A stretch of 25,425 nt of DNA from the IMG/VR virus record IMGVR_UViG_3300013307_000680, positions 1 to 25,425 of that record; one strand, 5' to 3'. Positions 18,860 to 25,425 of this stretch are shown here, one piece after another. Position 1 is the first letter of the stretch; every line of letters starts with the position of its first letter. The DNA is from a virus. The position numbers were made by a program, and so were the translations under genes. The notes beneath the pieces are model-generated. The model was not told the DNA's origin. It was given only the letters and a program-made list of their open reading frames with translations, and ran no database searches.

Positions 18860-20737
18860 ATGAGTTTCCAGATGGCGGAAGCCTATGTTGACCTTCTTAT
18901 TCGTGATGAAACTCAAAAGGGTCTCACCGGAGCTACTACCAAGATTACTGATGAGGTTGAGAAGACCTCCGGTAAGACGAAGACCTCTTTCGGTGGATTG
19001 GTCAAGGGCTTAGCTCCGGTAGCTACTGGCCTTACCGGCATGTTTGCTGGTGCCAAGATTGCTGACTTTATCCATGAGTCAGTTGACGGCTGGCGAGACC
19101 ATCAAAGAGTCCTCTCTCAGACTGCCGCAGTTATCAAGTCCACTGGTGGCGCTGCTGGGGTAACCGTCCAGCAAATGAGCGATCTTTCAGACAAGATCGA
19201 ATCCAATACTGGTGTTGACGGGGATAACGTCCTAGCCGGTCAGAACATGCTTTTGACCTTCACCAACATCAAGAATGGCGTTGGTCAGGGCAACGACGTA
19301 TTCAACCAAGCTACTCAGACTCTTACTGACCTCTCCGTTGCAACGGGTCAGTCAATGTCCGGAGCTGCTGTCCAGCTTGGAAAGGCTCTTAACGATCCTA
19401 TTGCCGGTATCTCTGCCCTTTCTCGTGTCGGTGTCACCTTCACGGAACAGCAGAAGACCCAAATCAAGACGATGGTCCAACACGGCAACGTTGCCGGTGC
19501 TCAGAAGATCATCCTTGGTGAGCTGAATAAGGAATTCGGTGGAAGTGCCAAGGCTCAGGAGACTTCTACTCAGAAGATGCAAGTTGCAATGCACAACTTG
19601 CAGGACACAATTGGTCAGGCATTAGTACCGATCATCACCAAGGCATCGTTGTTCCTGTCTGGTTCCCTGGTGCCAGCTCTTACCAACGTTGCAGGGTGGG
19701 CAGGCCAACACCTAGTTCCTATTCTGAGCCAGCTCGGTAGCTTCATTCAGAAGAACACTTCATGGCTTATCCCTCTGGTCAGTGGAATTCTTGCTGCCGT
19801 TGCCGCATTCAAGATTGTCACTATTGCTATGGGCATTTTCAATGCCGTCATGGCAGCTAACCCGATCTTCCTAGTAATTGCTGCCCTGGTTGCTTTGGGT
19901 ATCGGCCTTGTCATGGCATATAACAAGGTCGGCTGGTTCCGAGATTTCGTTAATACGAGCTGGCACGTAATCGCCAGTGTTACAACGTGGCTTTGGGCCA
20001 ATATCATTAAGCCGGTATTCACGGCCATTTCCGTTTACATCTCAATTACAGTCACAATCATCCGAACCTATATAAACATTTGGATGACGATATTCCGAAC
20101 TCTAGGTTCGGTAACAACTGCGGTGTTCTCTGGAATGAGAGCTGCTATCGGCTGGATCAGCTCTGCCTTTGCCTCTGCCTATTCTGCGGTCTCTGGCTAC
20201 GTGTCTCGGATCGTTGGTGCCGTCACGAGCATTCCAGGCCGCATAGGTAGTGCAGCCGGTTCCATGCTCTCAGCAGGACGAAACCTCATCAGCTCTTTCT
20301 GGTCCGGTATTCGTTCCGGAGCTGGCAACGTCGGCGGATTTGTAAGCGATCTAGGAAGCGCCATAAAGAATGGCCTGAACAATATCCTTCATCTGCCTTT
20401 GCACATTCCGAGAATCAACACTCACCTTCCTGGTGTCGGAACTATCGGCGGGGAAGTCTTAATTCCAGCTCTTGCTAAGGGTGGAATTATCCCGGCAACC
20501 CCTGGTGGTCGATTAGTGCGAGTCGCTGAGGCTGGACAGTCGGAAGCTGTCGTTCCACTTGATCGGCTGAATGCAATGTTGAGCGGAAAGACCAATGACA
20601 ACCGTCCTGCCGTTCATATCGAACATTTACACGTCACGGTTCAAGCCGACGATATCGAAAAGGCTGCTGACGTTTTCGACATTATCACTGAGGCAGGGCA
20701 AATGGCTTCAACCGGAGTACATAAGGAAATGCTGTAA
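18860..20737 (+). CDS. Tape measure protein
   Basis: This 625-residue protein (MSFQMAEAYVDLLIRDETQK) sets tail length; at roughly 0.15 nm per residue the tail would be near 95 nm. The N-terminal 270 residues are helical, with a coiled stretch and the motif LSRVGVTFTEQQKTQIKTMV, known in tail tape measure proteins. Several hydrophobic segments lie in the centre (for example WLIPLVSGILAAVAAFKIV and FLVIAALVALGIGLVMAYNK), likely inserted in the host membrane during DNA entry. AAGGAG precedes the ATG. The stop shares one base with the next gene. Confidence 0.93.
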   Translation: MSFQMAEAYVDLLIRDETQKGLTGATTKITDEVEKTSGKTKTSFGGLVKGLAPVATGLTGMFAGAKIADFIHESVDGWRDHQRVLSQTAAVIKSTGGAAGVTVQQMSDLSDKIESNTGVDGDNVLAGQNMLLTFTNIKNGVGQGNDVFNQATQTLTDLSVATGQSMSGAAVQLGKALNDPIAGISALSRVGVTFTEQQKTQIKTMVQHGNVAGAQKIILGELNKEFGGSAKAQETSTQKMQVAMHNLQDTIGQALVPIITKASLFLSGSLVPALTNVAGWAGQHLVPILSQLGSFIQKNTSWLIPLVSGILAAVAAFKIVTIAMGIFNAVMAANPIFLVIAALVALGIGLVMAYNKVGWFRDFVNTSWHVIASVTTWLWANIIKPVFTAISVYISITVTIIRTYINIWMTIFRTLGSVTTAVFSGMRAAIGWISSAFASAYSAVSGYVSRIVGAVTSIPGRIGSAAGSMLSAGRNLISSFWSGIRSGAGNVGGFVSDLGSAIKNGLNNILHLPLHIPRINTHLPGVGTIGGEVLIPALAKGGIIPATPGGRLVRVAEAGQSEAVVPLDRLNAMLSGKTNDNRPAVHIEHLHVTVQADDIEKAADVFDIITEAGQMASTGVHKEML

Positions 20738-23700
20738 TGAGTACATATATCACTGGTCCTGATCCATCGGCCACTTCATGGCCTATTCCGCTCTACCCGG
20801 TTAGAGCTGGCTCACGTCCATCTGGATATTCCGTTTCCGGTGGAACTGAACTTGCCGTTCTCCAAGACGGAAATGATGCCACCTACATTCAGCAACAGAA
20901 CGCTACGGATTACTTCCGCTACAACGTTGGTTCCTACAAGCTGCCCTTCGGTGCTCGCGTATCCGGTGTTACTCCGACCGTTCGCGCCAAGATGGTCACT
21001 TCCAACACTCGTAATGACTGGCTTGTGTTCCAGGGTGACCATTCGGGTACGAAATACGCTGCTGTTGACCACCTTCCAACAACTCACTATCCGGTGTCCT
21101 CTGCTGCCTTCAAGAATTACAACGGACCTTCCATTAGTGCTCTTGCTAATGGTGGCGTCATCACTCAGGACGACTTAGAGCGTGGCCTTTACGTTGAGTT
21201 CGGTCTCAACACGGTCTATGGAACCAATGCTGCCAATGCTCAAATTCGAGTAAGCGAAGCGAAGCTATCTCTTACCTATGACACTGCACCAACGGCAACT
21301 CTGACCGGTATTGCAACCGGTTCGACCATCAATGACACAGCATCCCCGTTAATTACTTGGGATTACTTTGACGACGCTCAGCCACAGTCCCAATATCAGG
21401 TAACGATCAGCAATTCGAGTACCGGAGTGAAGGTCTATGACTCTGGCCTAGTTACCTCTGCTGACACGAGCCATCAGGTAAGCACCAACCTTCCTAATGC
21501 CTCCTACAACGTGTCCTTGGTGGTCTACCAGGCATGGAGTGGTCCAGGTGGCGCGTTCAGCTCGCTAGCGGCTGCTACAGGTACCTTCACGGTCAGTGTA
21601 TTGAGACTTGGTGTACCGAGAATCAGCACTGCGGTAAGCGGTACCTCGAATGAGCGAACGACAATCACCGTCTATCCAGACGTGAACCTGTTGAATTATG
21701 ACGACTCAACTTTCGACCGTGGATATCTGCCGCTAGCTACTAGCCCGCTTAACTGCACTGTTGCTAACTCGACTACAACAGTCCGTGATGGTGCCGGTTC
21801 TGTAGCTGTCACTGTCACCAACACGACAACGCCAACGGTTTACAGCCGAGCTGGTCTAGTCGCAGTTCAACCATTGATGCCTTACAACACCCTCATCTAT
21901 GTCAACCCAAAGGCATTAACAGGCCGATCGGCTCAGTTCACTTTGAACTTCCGAGACACCAACAACACAATTCTCTCTTCGGTGTCCAGCTCGGTTACCT
22001 CGCTTGCTGCGAACACTTGGAATGCTGTCATTGTCACGAATGCAACCGCTCCTGCCAATGCCGCATTTGCTGATTACTCAATTGTGTTCAGCGGTACCTC
22101 TGTCAGTGACCAGTTCTTTATTGACGATGCCGCTATTTGGCATGGTGGAGGAGGAGCAAGAGTAAACCTCTCGACAGCTCCTAGCTTTGAAACCGGAACT
22201 GTCGGAAGTTGGACGGCTGCCGGTAACAACGCACCAACTCTGTCCGTCATCAGCTCGGATTCATACTCCGGTACTCAGTGCATGAAGATTCTTGCCACTG
22301 GTCCTAACGTCTTCTTCCCATGTGCAAGCTCGGCTTCATTCACGACTGTTGTAGGTGTTAAGTACACCGTTTCTGGATACGTGAAGCTACCAACTGCCGG
22401 TGGCGTCAGTAGCGTCTATGCAATCGTGCCTGGAATCGGTCTGAATGGTTTCAGCAACACGGTTACCGACAAAGACACTTGGGAACGTGTCAGTTGCACA
22501 TTCACGGCAACGACAACCTCAGCCGCAGTGACATTCTGTTTCGCTGGAAACGACGTTGTAGCCGGTCAATACTTCTACGTTGATGCCGTCCTGATCGAAC
22601 AGTCCGACTCTGCCGGTTCCTATTTCGACGGTAATAGCCCTGGTGCAACGTGGAATGGCACCGTCAATGCCTCAACATCAACAATCTCATCCTCATTGCC
22701 GGTCTGGTCCCGTGGTGGATTCTTCGAGACAACCCCTAACCTGTTGTCTTTCGATGACTCCACTTTTGAGGGTGACAGCTACATCTGGACAGGACTAAGT
22801 AACTGTTCTGCTGCCGCTTCTAGCACTACCTCACTTCATGGTTCCCGTTCATTGGCTCAAACCTGCACTGTTGCAACTACCACGATGGTTGCTCAGTTAG
22901 GTCAAAGCCGTTATCTGTCCTGTACTCCGGGAGAGAAGATTTGGCTTCATGCTGCCGTCAAGGCTGCCGCTACAAGCCGACCGTTTGCAATGAACCTGAT
23001 CTTCTACAACTCTGCCGGAACAAGCCTCAGCACTCTAAGTGTCTCTGGAACCGACGTAACAACCGGTTGGACAATTGCATCAGGTTCGGTAACCGTGCCA
23101 GCAAGTGCAGCGAGCTTCCAAGTCACTCTTTCGGTAACTCCTAGCTCGGGAAGCCTAGCCCTGAACGAAATTCACTATTGGGATGCTCTAGCGGTTTACC
23201 GTAGCTCCTATTATCAGGGATACGTTCCAGGGTTCTTCCCGAACACCGACGATGCACCGACATTGACGACTCAATATTCTGACGACAATGGCGTTACTTG
23301 GAATGCTCTGGATAGTCATGTTGTCTCGAATTCGAATGTCTCTGAAATCATCTACGATTACAGCGCCAAGTCCGGTGTCAAGCGTCAATATCGGGCTTAC
23401 CTGAGCGAGACTGAGAACAACGTCTTCCTAACCAGCGATTACAGCTCGGTGAGCTTCACGACGGTAACCCTAAACAACCTCTGGATTGCTGCGGACTCTG
23501 ATCCTGTCGGAACCAGCTACAACTTTGTTTATGACGGTGCTGGCCGTACTCGAAACCTGAGCGCTGATCCTCAGACGTTGGATATTGAAGGCCGTCCTTA
23601 TGGCTTCTCTGAGTTCGGAAACAGCTATGACGGACAGATTGCCATTACGGTTCAGTTGCCGTCGTTGCAGGACCAGGGAGCACTTCAAGGATTAGCTCTC

Positions 23701-23835
23701 ACCAAGTCTGAGGTTGTCGTCAGGGATCAGCGGGGACGTTCTTACCGTGGCGTCATGGGCAAGGTCCAATTCACAGACGAAATCTGGGGACAGACCGGTT
23801 CCTTCACATTGCAATTCACCGGGAACCAGCCATGA
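20737..23835 (+). CDS. Large tail protein with tandem carbohydrate-binding modules
   Basis: This 1032-residue protein follows the tape measure at distal-tail position. Its C-terminal 120 residues (from NNLWIAADSD to the end, with EGRPYGFSEFGNSYDGQIAI) look like a distal-tail-type beta domain. The rest is a set of beta-sandwich modules: an N-terminal domain (1-185), a fibronectin III-like domain (about 185-290), three lectin/CBM4-9-like modules (about 316-470, 475-650 and 667-823) and a further FnIII-like stretch. Modules one and three begin with related text (NLLNYDDSTFDRG and NLLSFDDSTFEGD). It probably binds host surface glycans. Start overlaps the tape measure stop by one base. Confidence 0.85.
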   Translation: MSTYITGPDPSATSWPIPLYPVRAGSRPSGYSVSGGTELAVLQDGNDATYIQQQNATDYFRYNVGSYKLPFGARVSGVTPTVRAKMVTSNTRNDWLVFQGDHSGTKYAAVDHLPTTHYPVSSAAFKNYNGPSISALANGGVITQDDLERGLYVEFGLNTVYGTNAANAQIRVSEAKLSLTYDTAPTATLTGIATGSTINDTASPLITWDYFDDAQPQSQYQVTISNSSTGVKVYDSGLVTSADTSHQVSTNLPNASYNVSLVVYQAWSGPGGAFSSLAAATGTFTVSVLRLGVPRISTAVSGTSNERTTITVYPDVNLLNYDDSTFDRGYLPLATSPLNCTVANSTTTVRDGAGSVAVTVTNTTTPTVYSRAGLVAVQPLMPYNTLIYVNPKALTGRSAQFTLNFRDTNNTILSSVSSSVTSLAANTWNAVIVTNATAPANAAFADYSIVFSGTSVSDQFFIDDAAIWHGGGGARVNLSTAPSFETGTVGSWTAAGNNAPTLSVISSDSYSGTQCMKILATGPNVFFPCASSASFTTVVGVKYTVSGYVKLPTAGGVSSVYAIVPGIGLNGFSNTVTDKDTWERVSCTFTATTTSAAVTFCFAGNDVVAGQYFYVDAVLIEQSDSAGSYFDGNSPGATWNGTVNASTSTISSSLPVWSRGGFFETTPNLLSFDDSTFEGDSYIWTGLSNCSAAASSTTSLHGSRSLAQTCTVATTTMVAQLGQSRYLSCTPGEKIWLHAAVKAAATSRPFAMNLIFYNSAGTSLSTLSVSGTDVTTGWTIASGSVTVPASAASFQVTLSVTPSSGSLALNEIHYWDALAVYRSSYYQGYVPGFFPNTDDAPTLTTQYSDDNGVTWNALDSHVVSNSNVSEIIYDYSAKSGVKRQYRAYLSETENNVFLTSDYSSVSFTTVTLNNLWIAADSDPVGTSYNFVYDGAGRTRNLSADPQTLDIEGRPYGFSEFGNSYDGQIAITVQLPSLQDQGALQGLALTKSEVVVRDQRGRSYRGVMGKVQFTDEIWGQTGSFTLQFTGNQP

Positions 23836-24980
23836 AGAACCTAGCTGTGAACGGCTATTCAGCCGATGAAGTGACAACTGCACTTCTGGACTCTGGACGA
23901 CTCCTGACCTTCACTTATGAATGGTTATCGTCCAGCAATGTCAGCAAGGGCTTTCTCACCAACGTTGCTCCTGGTGGTTCGATCACCAATTCAGCGTTGT
24001 CCTCAATCAAGAGGCAAGCTAATTTCAGCCTCTACTCTGCTAGTGATCCCGGCTTCCTATTCGGCAGTGACCGGATCAGGCCGATTGTTTCTGTCACCAT
24101 GCCCGATGGTGGATTAGCTTCCTTTCCACAGGGAGTTTTCCTTGTCTCGGCACCGGCTAAGAAATACAGCTCTGGATTGGTAACCGTCGATTGCACCGGC
24201 TATGACCAAGCTCAGGTTCTCACTGACGATAGTGTGTCTGTTCGCTATGTCGTCACTGCTGGCACGGCCTACACCGATGCTGTGGCCGCTCTCCTGGTCA
24301 ACATCCCGAATAAGAACATCATTTCTTCGGATGCGACGTTGCCAATTGATCGAATCTGGGATATCGGAACCACCAAGCTACAAATCATCAACGATCTTCT
24401 AGCTTCGATCAATTACAACTCTCTCTGGTTCGATGGTTTCGGCACTGCACAGGTTCAGCCATACGTTGAGCCTGACAGTGCTCCTATCACCTTCACTTAT
24501 ACAAATGTCGGTGATGAATCCATGTTCACACCGGAAGTAACTTCGACACTTGACCTATTCTCAGTGCCTAATTACATCGTGTTCACGGTAAGCCAGCCGG
24601 GTAGACCAGTTCTGACTTCCACATTCACGAATGATGATCCGAAGTCCCCGGTCTCAATCATCAACCGTGGTCGAAAGATTGCACAGATAGACACGAGCGC
24701 CGATGTTGCGACTCAGGCCGAATTGGACGCTCTCGTTAAGCGAGCTGCCCTTAATGCTGCCAACGTCTATCAGTCGGTTGAGTTCACAACTCCGGTAATG
24801 CCGATCCATGAGAACAGGGATGTCCTCTGGCTCACCCATGACGGACTTGATCTATCCGGCAAGTTCGCTGAGGTTAGTTGGAAGATGGACCTCAAAGCCG
24901 GTGGATCAATGACTCACACAGTTCGCCACGTCGTTAACCTTGATGCTTCGCTAGTAGGTACACCAGATGTCAGCAATTAA
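23832..24980 (+). CDS. Baseplate hub-like tail protein
   Basis: This 382-residue protein (MKNLAVNGYSADEVTTALLD) overlaps the previous stop by four bases (ATGA). Blocks such as GSITNSALSSIKRQANFSLY and YDQAQVLTDDSVSVRYVVT, with a later PNYIVFTVSQPG, match the layout of minor tail proteins that serve as gp27-like hub or tail-associated plugs in actinophages. It should sit at the tail tip. The end of the gene overlaps the next by 14 bases. Confidence 0.75.
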   Translation: MKNLAVNGYSADEVTTALLDSGRLLTFTYEWLSSSNVSKGFLTNVAPGGSITNSALSSIKRQANFSLYSASDPGFLFGSDRIRPIVSVTMPDGGLASFPQGVFLVSAPAKKYSSGLVTVDCTGYDQAQVLTDDSVSVRYVVTAGTAYTDAVAALLVNIPNKNIISSDATLPIDRIWDIGTTKLQIINDLLASINYNSLWFDGFGTAQVQPYVEPDSAPITFTYTNVGDESMFTPEVTSTLDLFSVPNYIVFTVSQPGRPVLTSTFTNDDPKSPVSIINRGRKIAQIDTSADVATQAELDALVKRAALNAANVYQSVEFTTPVMPIHENRDVLWLTHDGLDLSGKFAEVSWKMDLKAGGSMTHTVRHVVNLDASLVGTPDVSN

Positions 24981-25425
24981 TTCGGGTGAAGACCTCATTG
25001 GATTGATGAGGAAAGTTCAACCAAAGCAAACCGAGACTGTCGCTTTGGGAACTGTCACAACTGCCAGCGGTCCTTACGTAACCTTTGACGGAGACACATC
25101 AGAAACAACCAGCGCTCTTCCTGTGCTCGGTTCCTATGTGCCTACCCTGAATGACCGGGTGCTTCTGAACAAGGTCAATGGGCAATGGCTCATCATTGAC
25201 AAGGTGAGCACTATGGCACCGATCAGGTATTACGAAGAATATACGGTTGCCACTGGTACAACTGCCGTCACGAACACCGCATTCAATATCAAGGGCCAGA
25301 CGTTGACCAAGCTGATTGGCACCAGTGCTTACAACACGAGCACAGGAGCTTGGACGGCACCTATTGACGGTATCTATTGCGTTCAGAACTTGACGAACTA
25401 TTCCTTCTCCGGAACTCAGACTAGA
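24967..25425 (+). CDS. Tail protein, 3' end outside window
   Basis: This ORF starts at ATG 24967 inside the hub gene and stays open to the window end (153 codons seen). It begins MSAINSGEDLIGLMRKVQPK, with an OB-like small beta domain (ALPVLGSYVPTLNDRVLLNK then WLIIDKV) followed by Thr/Gly-rich text typical of tail fibre or baseplate proteins (IKGQTLTKLIGTSAYN, APIDGIYCVQNLTNYSF). It is likely a fibre- or baseplate-type protein. Its full length is unknown. Confidence 0.75.
   Translation, partial: MSAINSGEDLIGLMRKVQPKQTETVALGTVTTASGPYVTFDGDTSETTSALPVLGSYVPTLNDRVLLNKVNGQWLIIDKVSTMAPIRYYEEYTVATGTTAVTNTAFNIKGQTLTKLIGTSAYNTSTGAWTAPIDGIYCVQNLTNYSFSGTQTR

Noticed and set aside
22432-22459. GGAATCG in the large tail gene
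   Set aside because: The sequence at the -10 distance is CAACA, not CGTTG, and no gene starts nearby.
1-25425. tRNA genes, CRISPR arrays, insertion sequences
   Set aside because: I saw no cloverleaf-like segment with a proper acceptor and T-loop, no regularly spaced repeat-spacer array, and no transposase apart from the serine integrase.

Overview
The window is the left and central part of a temperate tailed phage (siphovirus) or prophage of an actinobacterium. Actinobacterial origin is inferred from an Lsr2-type nucleoid protein, a SigR/SigH-like ECF sigma factor and the style of the integrase and tail genes. Base composition looks close to half G+C, lower than most cultured actinobacterial hosts. 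No host chromosomal gene is recognisable, and neither phage end is visible.

Layout. (1) 1-2640: a large serine integrase, an overlapping Lsr2 gene, a terminator, then a small leftward set of weakly supported short genes preceded by two interleaved inverted repeats that look like an attenuator. (2) 2640-3545: a control region with a strong SigA-type promoter overlapped by palindromic operators, a structured leader, an ECF sigma factor gene and a translationally coupled small Cys-rich protein. (3) 3596-5966: a probable lysis block of rightward membrane proteins converging on a leftward GH25-type endolysin, with a shared bidirectional terminator. (4) 6161-7922: nine small rightward genes, mostly of unknown function. 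(5) 8159-13875: terminase subunits, a two-TM membrane protein, portal, MuF-like protein and scaffold. (6) 14063-18120: HK97-type major capsid protein, neck and connector proteins, tail terminator and major tail protein. (7) 18213-25425: tail assembly chaperones with a -1 frameshift, tape measure, a large carbohydrate-binding-module tail protein, a hub-like tail protein and a truncated next gene.

The main result is a putative phage-encoded sigma regulon. The sigma protein carries the region 2.4 signature of the SigR/SigH family, whose promoters are GGAAT, 18-19 bp, GTT. The same pattern occurs at matching spacing, as GGAATC(N)-N16-CGTTG(A/G)AA, in five rightward positions: before the lysis block, the small-gene block, the holin-like/portal block, the capsid and the neck/tail block. 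A sixth copy with one -35 mismatch sits directly in front of the leftward endolysin. All six have exactly 19 bp between the -35 pentamer and GTT. The simple reading is that the sigma gene is made from a host-type promoter blocked by a repressor during lysogeny, and that its product then switches on lysis and structural genes together. The repressor itself is not in this window.
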